Shown here piece by piece: positions 11,628 to 20,369 of a stretch of DNA of 64,000 nucleotides. This DNA is from Nostoc flagelliforme FACHB-838 (GTDB taxonomy: Bacteria; Cyanobacteriota; Cyanobacteriia; Cyanobacteriales; Nostocaceae), in assembly GCF_014698065.1 (NCBI RefSeq), contig NZ_JACJSI010000032.1:1-64000 (forward strand), read 5' to 3'. The stretch's first letter is position 1. Each line of letters begins with the position of its first letter. The translations under genes and the position numbers were made by a program. The notes under the pieces are model-generated. The model was not told where the DNA came from. It did no database searches and saw only the letters and a list, made by a program, of their open reading frames with translations.

Positions 11628-12068
11628 CTAAACCACAAAACTTGCTTCTTCTCCCAGGGAAGCTTGTCGGCTACGAGCATCGTAATAAAGGTCTGCCAGA
11701 GTAATACTGTACAAAGCTTCTTTGAGTTTTTGGTTGAGTCTCTGCCAAAGGCTAAATGTTACCCAATCTTCAGCTTGTGTCGCTGCTGGGGTGTGATGGG
11801 GTAAATGGCTAGTTTCGCCAACTGCTTCTAAAATTTGTCCTATAGATATTTGTGCAGGCTCTCTTGCCAATTGGTATCCGCCGATGCTACCACGAATTGA
11901 TTTAACTATTGACGCACGACGCATTTCTATTAGTAGTTTTTCAAGGTAAGGAGCTGGGATATCTTGGCGTTTAGCGATCGCTCTCACAGATGCAGGGCCA
12001 TATCTTGGCTGTAAACTTAAATCTAGCAACGCCTTCACACTATAGTGTCCTCTGGTAGTTAGTTTCAT
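11628..12068 (-). CDS. Rrf2-family transcriptional regulator lacking the cysteine triad
   Basis: The 146-residue protein has the Rrf2 winged helix: MKLTTRGHYSVKALLDL, then IAKRQDIPAPYLEKLL as recognition region, then VKSIRGSIGGYQLAR as wing. IscR and NsrR bind an Fe-S cluster through three cysteines in the 90-110 region. This protein contains no cysteine at all; that region instead reads SHLPHHTPA. It therefore cannot use a Cys-ligated cluster and is closer to CymR-like members. The close downstream cobD suggests an operon. Target genes are unknown. Confidence 0.85.
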   Translation of the reverse strand: MKLTTRGHYSVKALLDLSLQPRYGPASVRAIAKRQDIPAPYLEKLLIEMRRASIVKSIRGSIGGYQLAREPAQISIGQILEAVGETSHLPHHTPAATQAEDWVTFSLWQRLNQKLKEALYSITLADLYYDARSRQASLGEEASFVV

Positions 12069-12554
12069 TTTTGCAAGCTTTGTTGTTTGTAGTTATTTGT
12101 CCTTACACTAATTCTTTGCGAAACTGCACAAAATTAGGCTTGGTAAGACAACTTGGTCTGAGCAACTGGTTCTATGCAACCTCACAGGTAATCGGTATTA
12201 GTCATTTGTAAATATCTAATGGCTAATGACCAAGGATCAGTTTTACTTATCGTTTTGTAACTTAGTTACCATCTAAAGCTTGTAGACAACTTTTCGAGCG
12301 TTAGTTTAGAAAACTTAAAACAAATCTAGTCTAACAGTGATTCACTAACTATATATATAGTTATCAGCATTGCCAGCATTCTCTAAAATAGATTGTTTTA
12401 GCAATATTGGTAATGGCATAACAATTGTGCCTATCAGTGTAATATACTTGGCTAGGTTGAGATAAAAACTAAAGGATTATGTTCCTATTAGCTCAACCTC
12501 AGCTAAAATAAAATCGATTCAAACACTTCAAACATTCATTTTCGACCTAAGTTG
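12069..12554. other. Divergent intergenic region, 486 bp
   Basis: It lies between the divergent Rrf2-type gene and the cyAbrB gene and must hold both promoters. It is AT-rich, with ATATATATAG near 12351-12360. No RNA gene is recognised. Confidence 0.4.
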
Positions 12555-12968
12555 ATGCCTAAACTGAAAAAAATTGAACCCCTACTCGGTGAAGAACTGC
12601 TCAAAAAAGTCAAAGAGCTAGAGAGCGAGAGCAAGGAAGATAAAGCCAAAAAGTGCGGCTACTATACCGTTACCAAAAATGGTATAGAGCGCGTCAATAT
12701 GATGAAGTTCTTAAATGCCCTAATTGATGCTGAAGGCATTCAGTTGGACAGTACACCCAGCGCTAATGGGCGTGGTGGACGTAGTGCTAGCTATAGAATT
12801 AGTGTGCAATCGAATGGTAACTTACTTATAGGTTCAGCTTATACAAAACAGATGAATCTTCAACCAGGAGATGAGTTTCTGATCACTTTAGGCAAAAAGC
12901 ACATTCGTCTAAAACAGGTAGATCCAGAAGATCAAGAAGATGATGAAGCCATAGACGCTACAGCTTAA
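12555..12968 (+). CDS. cyAbrB-type transcriptional regulator
   Basis: The 137-residue product begins MPKLKKIEPLLGEELLKKV, the usual cyAbrB opening. It is followed by CGYYTVTKNGIERVN and ends with a C-terminal AbrB-like swapped-hairpin domain (about residues 88-125, pattern RISVQSNGNLLIGSAYTKQ then LQPGDEFLI). Cyanobacterial AbrB proteins carry the DNA-binding domain at the C-terminus and act as global regulators of carbon/nitrogen metabolism, hydrogenase and heterocyst-related genes. I chose the ATG at 12555 over the in-frame TTG directly before it. Which paralogue it is cannot be told from sequence alone. Confidence 0.85.
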   Translation: MPKLKKIEPLLGEELLKKVKELESESKEDKAKKCGYYTVTKNGIERVNMMKFLNALIDAEGIQLDSTPSANGRGGRSASYRISVQSNGNLLIGSAYTKQMNLQPGDEFLITLGKKHIRLKQVDPEDQEDDEAIDATA

Positions 12969-12974
12969 TAAATT

Positions 12975-13096
12975 GTCATTAGTCAATTCTCATTTGTCTT
13001 TTGTCTTTTGTGAAAACAATGACTATAAACAGTCATTAGTCAAGTGTCATTTGTCCTTTGTGAAAAAGAATGACTAATGACTAATGACTAATGACT
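12975..13096. repeat. STRR-type heptamer repeats between cyAbrB and the CLC gene
   Basis: Copies of CATTAGT/ATGACTA and CATTTGTC-like units run through the spacer and continue into the last codons of the minus-strand CLC gene. There are at least four perfect tandem GACTAAT units at about 13069-13092. Two related blocks (about 12976-13010 and 13033-13062) suggest duplication. Confidence 0.7.
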
Positions 13097-14985
13097 ATAT
13101 CTGTGGTGGGTAAGACTGGTAAATAGTGGCGAAGTGCCTTGCGCGTGACGGCTAAATTGCAGGTTAATGCAATTTGCTCTTTTTCTAGTAAACCCAAAAT
13201 GCGATCGGGTTTGTCTCGTGCTACCACTGGTAGTTGATGCAAACCTCGAAGACTCATGCGGTCTAAAGCCTCAGATAAAAGTTCATCTTGCCATGCATAG
13301 AGTATTTCAGTAGTACAAATGTCTATGAGGGTTTGACTGGATAAATTATCTGGAATTTCAGTTGGCGAATTTGAGTAAGTTTGCCGAAGAGCAAGGGCAC
13401 GATTAATATCTTCCAGAGAAAGTATACCAACTAATTGCTCTGCTTCATCAACTACTAAAGCACTGCGGACGCGATCGCGGATCATTTCCACAGCAGCTTC
13501 TAATACCCCAAGGGTTGCAGGCAGCTTTTTTGGACAGGGGTACATAGCATCTTCTACCAAAATTTGCTGCACAATTTCCGCTTGTTCATCTTTCAATTCC
13601 GAAAGACCAATTTGTTGTAAGTTAGAGTTAGAGTTAAAAGTTGGTTTAATCCTTTCCGCTAGCCAAACACTCAAACCCACAGCTGCCATCAACGGTAAAA
13701 CAATCCGATAGTCGCGGGTTAATTCAAACAACATTAAAATAGCCGTTAACGGCGCTCTCACGCTAGCAGCTAATACTGCTGCCATTCCCACCATTGCATA
13801 AGCTGGGGGAGCCGCCATTTGATCGCAAATATTCGGGAATGCCACAGCTAAAATTTTGGCGTAAGCTGACCCAAAAGAAGCACCTAAAAACATTGCTGGT
13901 GCAAACAAACCGCCGATGAAACCACTACCTGTACTAATTGCCGTCATCAGTAGCTTCACCCCTAACAGCAGCACTAACAGGTAGAGGGGAAATTCCACAT
14001 CCTGAAGCATTGCTTCTACAGTTTCATAACCTACGCCCAGAATTTGCGGGAAGTGCAAAGCAACTGCGCCAATTATCACACCGCCAATAATTGGATGAAT
14101 CGGCTCAGGAATTTGCCCCAAAAAAGTGAAACCTGGAACCTTTCCAGCAAAACAGGCTTTTGCTGCCCGAATTGATTGAGTATAAGCCAGAGAAACAAGG
14201 CTGGCCCCTAAACCTAAGCCAAGATAAAGGGGTAACTCCAAAGGACTGCGGACTTGGTAAGCAGGCAAATCAAAAGCAGGTTGTGCCCCCAAACCAATTT
14301 GGGCAATTAATGCTGCTACCACCGCCGCTAGCAGCACCACACTTACAGCAGAAGTAGCGAAAGATGTAGCTCCCATCACTACCTCTAAGGCAAAAAATAC
14401 TCCAGCGATGGGAGCATTAAATCCCGCAGCAAGTCCAGCTGCCGCCCCAGCACCCAACAGCAAACGTTGTCGTTCTTGAGATACGTTAAGGATCACAGAG
14501 AACAACATTCCAAAATTTGCGCCAATTTCTACACTCGGCCCCTCTGGCCCCAAAGAAGCACCACTCCCCAAAGAAACAGATGCGGCCAGCATTTTTGTAA
14601 CTGGTCGTAGTGGTCGCCTAATCTCTTTTCCCTGCGAGACGGCGATGAGAGATGAAAGTCCAGGGCCAAAGTCTTGAGTGCGCCAGCGCATTAAGCCAAC
14701 AATTAATCCGCCAAGGGTGGGAACGCAGGCTAAAGTCCAAGCACCCCATGCACCGATTTGACCCATTAAATTTTCCAGCATTAACTGGTGAATCAGCTGG
14801 ATTAAATAGTGAAAGGTGACTACACCCATCCCAGTACCACCGCCAATGAGCATGGCTAAAAACAGGACAACGGTTTCTGGGGATGGTTGAAAACGATTAA
14901 TTAGGTGAGCTAAACGAGCGGAAGGTGTAGGAAAGGCAGGTTGTTCCGTTACCTTCCTCAATTGAGTGGGAGGCAAGAGAGTCAT
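13081..14985 (-). CDS. CLC-family chloride channel/transporter with CBS pair
   Basis: The 634-residue product has about 10-12 hydrophobic segments (residues 35-450). A pair of CBS domains follows at the C-terminus (about 480-610), beginning DAMYPCPKKLPA. The gating glutamate is in LGPEGPSVEIG, equivalent to GREGP in CLC-ec1. FNAPIAGVFFALEVVMG aligns with the helix carrying the internal proton glutamate of antiporters; the residue equivalent to CLC-ec1 Glu203 appears to be Val. That favours a channel-like or uncoupled protein, by inference. The terminal ISH and the stop lie in a heptamer repeat. Confidence 0.88.
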   Translation of the reverse strand: MTLLPPTQLRKVTEQPAFPTPSARLAHLINRFQPSPETVVLFLAMLIGGGTGMGVVTFHYLIQLIHQLMLENLMGQIGAWGAWTLACVPTLGGLIVGLMRWRTQDFGPGLSSLIAVSQGKEIRRPLRPVTKMLAASVSLGSGASLGPEGPSVEIGANFGMLFSVILNVSQERQRLLLGAGAAAGLAAGFNAPIAGVFFALEVVMGATSFATSAVSVVLLAAVVAALIAQIGLGAQPAFDLPAYQVRSPLELPLYLGLGLGASLVSLAYTQSIRAAKACFAGKVPGFTFLGQIPEPIHPIIGGVIIGAVALHFPQILGVGYETVEAMLQDVEFPLYLLVLLLGVKLLMTAISTGSGFIGGLFAPAMFLGASFGSAYAKILAVAFPNICDQMAAPPAYAMVGMAAVLAASVRAPLTAILMLFELTRDYRIVLPLMAAVGLSVWLAERIKPTFNSNSNLQQIGLSELKDEQAEIVQQILVEDAMYPCPKKLPATLGVLEAAVEMIRDRVRSALVVDEAEQLVGILSLEDINRALALRQTYSNSPTEIPDNLSSQTLIDICTTEILYAWQDELLSEALDRMSLRGLHQLPVVARDKPDRILGLLEKEQIALTCNLAVTRKALRHYLPVLPTTDIVISH

Positions 14986-15462
14986 TGAGGGGTGGGGTAA
15001 ATGTAAGAAAAAATTTAAATTTTTATCTGTTACTTCTCATTGTGAGCCATTATTTAGCAACCAGACAAGTAGACTTCATTTGCTTGATTTACAAACCTTT
15101 AGCCAGAAATGTCATTGTGCAAAATTTTTGTAGGGAGAATGGTTAAATAGGGGACAATTATTATTTAAGGGTTAGCGATCGCTAGGTTGGGCATAGCTGC
15201 GGTTAGTGGAGTGCGCCTCTGCGCCGACGCTATCGTTTATAGAGACAAGAGAGTTTTTGTGGGTTGGGTAAACGCATCGGCAAACAAAAACTTGGAGTCA
15301 TCCTTGCCTAAATCTAGCTATACTCGTCTTGCGACCATTGAGCCATCCTTGGTAGTAATACAATATATGTATGGTTTATGCCTAATGTTAGACCATACAT
15401 TGATTCCAATTCAATATAGCTATTGTTATAGAGCGAGTAAATGGACTAGGCGGACGAGGTAA
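14986..15462. other. Intergenic region, 477 bp
   Basis: It lies between the divergent CLC gene and the zinc-ribbon gene. An ORF at 15187-15462 reads through GCGATCGC and degenerate intergenic repeats and is not convincing. An imperfect inverted pair, ATATGTATGGT... and ...ACCATACATTG, lies near 15363-15403. Confidence 0.4.
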
Positions 15463-15849
15463 ATGAATATACACACTTTTGATAATCATTATGTTACTTG
15501 CCCAATTTGCCAAAGAAATGCTACGCCAAAACCAGTTAAAACACGCATGGGCTTGTTTTGCTGTCCCTATTGTCAGGAACGGCTAGTCGTTTGCCAAAGC
15601 GGTCATTATGTCCGCGATCCGTTTACCTGGAGACAATTGATGATGTCTTCATCGCTACGTCGGCAAAGCCGACCTTTAGCGAGGATTCTCAGAGATTTTG
15701 TCTTGCTCAAACGTCCTATGGTAGCCTTGGCTGTAGGAAGTGCCATTTTTTTTAGTGCGATCGCTCTTACTCAAGAAAGCACAAACTACGATAGCCAAAT
15801 TCTTCCCAGAACGGAAAAAATTAATGAACCAGGAAACAAATCTCAGTAA
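15463..15849 (+). CDS. Zinc-ribbon, single-membrane-span hypothetical protein
   Basis: The 128-residue product has two CxxC knuckles (CPIC at residues 13-16 and CPYC at 34-37) plus Cys33 and Cys44. This suggests a small zinc ribbon at the N-terminus. One transmembrane segment follows (VALAVGSAIFFSAIAL, about 87-102), then a polar 25-residue tail. The arrangement suggests a membrane-anchored zinc-ribbon protein with the ribbon on the basic, cytoplasmic side. No family name is recognised. A 16-bp perfect inverted repeat downstream is a plausible terminator. Confidence 0.65.
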   Translation: MNIHTFDNHYVTCPICQRNATPKPVKTRMGLFCCPYCQERLVVCQSGHYVRDPFTWRQLMMSSSLRRQSRPLARILRDFVLLKRPMVALAVGSAIFFSAIALTQESTNYDSQILPRTEKINEPGNKSQ

Positions 15850-15914
15850 ATGGATTACTTTTGTATAAATCAGATTTTACTTTGATTTTTGTAATATTAT
15901 AACTAAATGCTTGT

Positions 15915-15956
15915 GTGAAACCGTGTCTTATTGCCCTAAGTAAGACACGGTTTCAC
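15915..15956. terminator. Perfect 16-bp hairpin between convergent genes
   Basis: GTGAAACCGTGTCTTA (15915-15930) and its exact inverse (15941-15956) surround a 10-base loop. There is no long T run, so termination is inferred from position between convergent genes. The rest of 15850-16173 holds no gene. Confidence 0.6.
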
Positions 15957-16103
15957 ATTATGTTTGCTGAAATACTGATCGCTGATTAGGTCAGTACTTG
16001 AGTACTCAAGGTAAGCATTTTCAGTAGTAAAGTGTTTACTACAAACTGTTATTTATCTATTTATACTTAGCTAATTTACCATAACAATTGGAAAATCGGG
16101 ATA

Positions 16104-16127
16104 AGTAAATGGGCGTAAACAAATATA
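16104..16127. repeat. Solo end of the 7804-7936 repeat family
   Basis: ATAAGTAAATGGGCGTAAAC and the following AAATATAA match the left end of the palindromic element at 7804, with two or three changes. The rest of the element is missing. Confidence 0.6.
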
Positions 16128-16173
16128 AGGGGACAAGAGGACAAGGAGAATAACCATGCCCAATGCCCCACAT

Positions 16174-17793
16174 TTATAATCGTTCAGTGTCTTTTGTAAT
16201 CAGTTTCCAGCCTTCAGCTTGGTCAATTAGCTTCATTGACTCTAGTTGAAGATTGTTAAAAGCAGATGCATGAAGTAGAAAGTAGGGTTGGCCGTTGTAG
16301 TGCCAATAATATTGGAGTTCACCAACAGAAGCGGGAATAATGGTGCGATCGCTATAATAATCTAACGAGGGACGATGGTGGGGAAAAGATGTGTAAATCT
16401 TCTTCGTCGCTGGATTTGCCCGCAAAATCATCGCTGCTACTGGTTTAACTGGATAGGCTTCAGATAATTCCCAAACCCAGTAGTTAGATTTCATTAACAA
16501 CAGCAGCGAAATATAACTTCCCCAAAACAAAATCTTCAGAAATTGACCATCGCCCCGTTCTGCCAAAATAGCTGCTAAGGTCATAGTTAAAGCCACTGTT
16601 GCAAAAATCAGTTGTAGGTCTGTTTTTGGTGTTGTGCCCCAACTAAAATAAATACTACCAGCAGAAGCAACTACAGCAAGTATTGCCAAACCAGCAACCC
16701 AAGCACGGGGATAGGATGAGAGTAAAGGCGAATTTTCTGTTTCTGATAACTGGATACCAAAAGCTAAGGCTAAACTAGGGTAAATCGGGAATAGATACCA
16801 GGGAACTTTGGTAATCATGAAAGAAATTAGCAGCAGGTAAACACCACTCCATGCCATTATTAGTTTTGCCCAGCTAAGGTTGCGATTTTCCCAGGTTAAG
16901 CGGACAGTTTGCGGTAAGAATAATAACCAAGGCCATGTGTATTTGAGAAGTTCAATCACATAGTACCAAGGTGGTTGAGAATTCCCTTCTACAATTGAGC
17001 CAATTCGGCCTAATGATGGGTTTGCAAGGCCAATTTGAGCGAAAGTATAACCGTATTCAATTAGTTGAGCACTATACCAAGCAGCGACAGGCAGAATGCC
17101 AATTAAGATTGCTATCCAGAAATAGTAACAGGTGAGCAGTCGTGGTGTATCCCAAAACAGAAAGACGATCGCGATCGCACCTAGTAATATGCCTAGTAAT
17201 CCTTGAGTAAGGCAAATGAATCCGAAGCCAATGCCAACACCAAGACAATAACGTAAATCTCGGCGCGATCGCAACACGCACAACATCATCACCATCAAAA
17301 AACTTACCATTGCCCCATCTAACATTGCTAACCGCCCATGACGTACCACAGGTAGCATTGTTAGGTAAATCAAAGCGCTATAAATTGCTGCCCAACGCTG
17401 GCGAAATATCTCTTGAGCAATGCAATACAGTAAAGGTACAGATGTCGCTGTTAAAATTGCTCCAGGTAGACGCGTTGTCAACTCATTTTCGCCTCCCAAA
17501 GAATAAGCCCAAGCAATTAGCAAATGCATCAAAGGCGGCTTGTTGTGATACGGTTCGCCTCCTAGTGTTGGGTAAAGCCAACGCATGGAACCTGCTGGTG
17601 CTTGCCAAATTTCATGAGCAACCTGTGCCACAGTACCTTCATCCCAATCTCGCAGCGGCAATCCTCCCAGATTGATGCTAAATAGTAATACTGCTGCCAA
17701 CAGCAATACTATTAGCCATACCCAATCAATCCATTTGCCAACCGTGCGATGCTGTTTTTCCAGATGACTCCAAATAAAACTTCCTTCTTGCAT
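16174..17793 (-). CDS. ArnT/PMT-like glycosyltransferase family 39 membrane protein
   Basis: The 539-residue protein has about 10-12 transmembrane segments. The GT39 signature LRDWDEGTVAQVAHEIW is in the first periplasmic loop (acidic DWDE, about residues 48-51), and YHNKPPLMHLLIAWAY follows. This is the pattern of the dolichyl/undecaprenyl-phosphate sugar transferases (PMT_2, ArnT-like). These transfer a lipid-linked sugar to a protein or lipid outside the cytoplasmic membrane. Donor and acceptor are unknown. It has no operon partner. The ATG at 17793 precedes a short cytoplasmic N-tail. Confidence 0.85.
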   Translation of the reverse strand: MQEGSFIWSHLEKQHRTVGKWIDWVWLIVLLLAAVLLFSINLGGLPLRDWDEGTVAQVAHEIWQAPAGSMRWLYPTLGGEPYHNKPPLMHLLIAWAYSLGGENELTTRLPGAILTATSVPLLYCIAQEIFRQRWAAIYSALIYLTMLPVVRHGRLAMLDGAMVSFLMVMMLCVLRSRRDLRYCLGVGIGFGFICLTQGLLGILLGAIAIVFLFWDTPRLLTCYYFWIAILIGILPVAAWYSAQLIEYGYTFAQIGLANPSLGRIGSIVEGNSQPPWYYVIELLKYTWPWLLFLPQTVRLTWENRNLSWAKLIMAWSGVYLLLISFMITKVPWYLFPIYPSLALAFGIQLSETENSPLLSSYPRAWVAGLAILAVVASAGSIYFSWGTTPKTDLQLIFATVALTMTLAAILAERGDGQFLKILFWGSYISLLLLMKSNYWVWELSEAYPVKPVAAMILRANPATKKIYTSFPHHRPSLDYYSDRTIIPASVGELQYYWHYNGQPYFLLHASAFNNLQLESMKLIDQAEGWKLITKDTERL

Positions 17794-18493
17794 ATTCTAT
17801 GTTAATCATTTTACTTGCTGGTTTGATTACATAGAGACATCTAGCGAATCTCCAATGTTGCCACCCAGTAACAACCTATGTTCTTAACAATTGCTAGTTT
17901 CCAAGATTAACTCAAATTTTTATAATTAGCGCTATTTTTTGAAAAATTTATCTTAGTTATTTAAACAACATTTTAGTGGACAAATGATAAAAATAATACA
18001 AACAATAAATTATTTATTACCTTTTGAGCAGTTCAGGTATTAACTAGAATCTTCTTTATTACCCTTAGTTTAATCTTTATATACTTAGTTGTAATACCTT
18101 TTGTTTGTGAGGTTACACCAAGTTTTCTCAGCTTATTATTTTTTTATGTCTCTACAAAAGCCTAGCTATAGCTTGATTTTGCACCTTTGACGATTTGTTT
18201 CTCATATAGTTTTGTGTATCTTAATACAGAATTTTTATAAGGCAGATTAACCACGAAAATCCAAAAATAATTGTTAGGAGTTTAAATTGTATCCTGATGG
18301 GAAAGTAATCTTCAGAATAAGATATAAGTATTGAAGATGAAAACACAAATTTAATATTCAAAACTGCAATGATGAAAATCAGTATTTTGGATAGATTTAT
18401 TAAAAGGTATAGAACTCAATATAATCAGCGAAAATATTGGGTTTATTTCCTCAACCCAACCTACTATTTTTCACAAAGCCAAGCGTATTTAAG
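17794..18493. other. Intergenic region, 700 bp, AT-rich
   Basis: It separates the glycosyltransferase promoter side from the 3' end of the recombinase-like gene. No ORF longer than a few dozen codons, RNA gene or strong repeat is recognised. Confidence 0.4.
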
Positions 18494-19801
18494 TTAAAAA
18501 ATGAAAATAACCTGGAGTTGTAATTCTTTATTTTGAAAAGTAATGTCAATTTGCCTGATAAATTCTCGAAAGTAAAATCGTCGCTCTGTTTCCGACAAAT
18601 CTAACCAAAATTGTGGTATCGAAACAGCTTGAGCAACAGAACGCAAGTTAACTGGAGGGAGAGTTGCCAACTTTGCTTCGAGTGCAGAAATTTCTGTACG
18701 GAGTTTGTAAGCTCTTAACTTTGCTGTTTCGGCATCTAAAATTCCAGTTTCAATTAAAGCGGGTAACTGGACGAGTATTTCTTGCTGACGAGCGATCGCT
18801 TGCCCTAAACTATTCTTTACTGCATCCAACTGCGGAAAATTCATCCCTGCTACGGCCAGTGGTAAATCACGGCAAACCGTTTCAATTGTATGTTCCAACA
18901 CCTCTTGGTAAGAAATAGCCTTACACTTGGGGCGTTGGGGGCAGCTAGTAGAACGTAAATAAAGATACTCTTTATCTTGGTTGCGTTGGGTGACATGGGT
19001 AACTGTCAAATGTGACTGACACTGAGCGCAGACAACCAACCCAGCTAGAGAACGCGGTGCGCTAGCAGTTCGGGTTGATAAACGGCTGTTACGGCGTAAA
19101 AGTCGGTCAACTTGGGCTGCTTCTTCTTTAGAAATGATCGGAATATGGGTATTGGAGATAATTTCACCATTTTGGTAAGCTGTATTGCCGCGATAAACTG
19201 GATTAGTCAGCCAGCGCCTTCCTGTGGTGACAGAGATTTTCTTGCCGTATTTTTTTGCCAAGTAACGAACTGAACCTCGCAGGGAACCATAAAGTAAAAA
19301 GTGTTCAAAAAAATCTTTGACTACTGGCGAAGTACTGCGATCAACAGTATATTTTCCCTTACCTCTGCGATAGCCGTAGGGAACTTTGCCGGGTGGCGGT
19401 GCAACCTCAAGACGATTACGGGCGTGTCCTTGACGGATGCGGCGACTACGTTGTTGACGTTGGATTGCGTGTAGCAAATTCAGCAAATCAGCGCCCAGAG
19501 GGTAATTTTCGGAAGTGTATGGTTGTTCAGTGGCGATTACTGCTATTCCCATTACTTCGACTTTATTTAAACGATCGCTAATTTCCTCTACAGTATCCCC
19601 CAATTCTTCCAACCGACGAATCAACAGATAATCTGCTGGTTCAGTTTCGCAATCGGTAAATAATTGTTGTAATTGCGATCGTTCAGAAGAGTCTGGCCTG
19701 CCCAAATCTTCATAAACTCGATCTACTTCCCATCCCCAATCGGCTTGATCGGGAGAAGATTCTAAAAGCGGATCGGTGTAAGAATAGGCAATAATTTTCA
19801 T
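18494..19801 (-). CDS. Serine-recombinase-like protein with degenerate catalytic domain
   Basis: The 435-residue product has the layout of large serine recombinases (XisF-like). There is an N-terminal resolvase fold (about 1-115), a Recombinase domain (about 120-250, with PPPGKVPYGYRR and WLTNPVYRGNTAY), a zinc ribbon (CAQC, then CPQRPKC) and a coiled-coil. The usual catalytic Ser motif YxRVS is replaced by AYSYTDP. The LDRLGR motif with its two active-site arginines reads LEELGD. The protein therefore probably binds DNA without cutting it. No excision element borders are seen. Heptamers (TTTGTCA) abut the start codon. Confidence 0.8.
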   Translation of the reverse strand: MKIIAYSYTDPLLESSPDQADWGWEVDRVYEDLGRPDSSERSQLQQLFTDCETEPADYLLIRRLEELGDTVEEISDRLNKVEVMGIAVIATEQPYTSENYPLGADLLNLLHAIQRQQRSRRIRQGHARNRLEVAPPPGKVPYGYRRGKGKYTVDRSTSPVVKDFFEHFLLYGSLRGSVRYLAKKYGKKISVTTGRRWLTNPVYRGNTAYQNGEIISNTHIPIISKEEAAQVDRLLRRNSRLSTRTASAPRSLAGLVVCAQCQSHLTVTHVTQRNQDKEYLYLRSTSCPQRPKCKAISYQEVLEHTIETVCRDLPLAVAGMNFPQLDAVKNSLGQAIARQQEILVQLPALIETGILDAETAKLRAYKLRTEISALEAKLATLPPVNLRSVAQAVSIPQFWLDLSETERRFYFREFIRQIDITFQNKELQLQVIFIF

Positions 19802-19823
19802 TTGTCATTTGTCATTTGTCATT
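19801..19823. repeat. Heptamer repeat TTTGTCA, three copies
   Basis: Three tandem heptamers lie directly upstream of the recombinase-like start codon. A similar ACAAATG run is at 20343-20362. A C-rich repeat (CCCCTGCCTCC type) occupies about 19858-19900. Confidence 0.6.
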
Positions 19824-19911
19824 GGGCATAGCTGAAAAATCAATCAATAGTTTTTCTTCCCCTGCTCCCCCTGCCTCCCCTGCCTCCCCTGCCTTCCCTA
19901 TTCCCCACTCC

Positions 19912-20271
19912 TCACTGCTGGCTCAACTCGACAATATTCCCATCAGGATCTTGAGTGAACAGGGCAGCGCGACCGGAGGCACTGGTTTGAATGGGATAAT
20001 TATAATTTAGTAATTCCTGTTTGGCGGTGTCTAAGTCAGCAACAGAGAAAGCAATGTGGGGATTGCGCCCCCATTTTTCGTTTGGGTTTTCCGTAAGGAC
20101 AGTAGGCGCAACTATCAGGTGAAGTTGGTAGTTGCCGACTTGATACCATGCACCAGCGTATTTCAAGGAACGATCTATTTTAGATAATCCCAACACTTTG
20201 CCATAAAATTGCTCGGAGCGTTCTAAGTCAGTCACAAGAATCGCTGTATGGAGACTTTGGGTAATCTGCAT
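19912..20271 (-). CDS. VOC-family (glyoxalase/dioxygenase fold) protein
   Basis: The 119-residue product has the paired beta-alpha-beta-beta-beta modules of the vicinal oxygen chelate family. Module one is LHTAILVTDLERSEQFYGKVLGL; module two is NPHIAFSVADLDTAKQEL, ending in the hallmark FTQDPDGNIVEL. Metal-ligand candidates are His11 and the late Glu of NIVEL. Substrate is unknown. I chose the ATG at 20271 over an upstream in-frame start at 20343, because homologues begin at MQITQ-like sequence. The gene follows the kinase operon on the same strand after about 100 bases. Confidence 0.8.
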   Translation of the reverse strand: MQITQSLHTAILVTDLERSEQFYGKVLGLSKIDRSLKYAGAWYQVGNYQLHLIVAPTVLTENPNEKWGRNPHIAFSVADLDTAKQELLNYNYPIQTSASGRAALFTQDPDGNIVELSQQ

Positions 20272-20369
20272 TGTCGGTAATATGCGATCGCGTTTATTTA
20301 GATTTTGACTTACTTTGAACTCTTTCGGGCAGTGAGGAGACAATTACAAATGACAAATGACAAATACCA

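Noticed and set aside
10613..12068. Cobalamin riboswitch ahead of cobD
   Set aside because: Only 22 bases separate it from the Rrf2-type gene, and no B12-box-like structure was recognised.
15187..15462. 91-codon plus-strand ORF before the zinc-ribbon gene
   Set aside because: Begins within GCGATCGC-associated repeat DNA; composition is that of translated spacer DNA.
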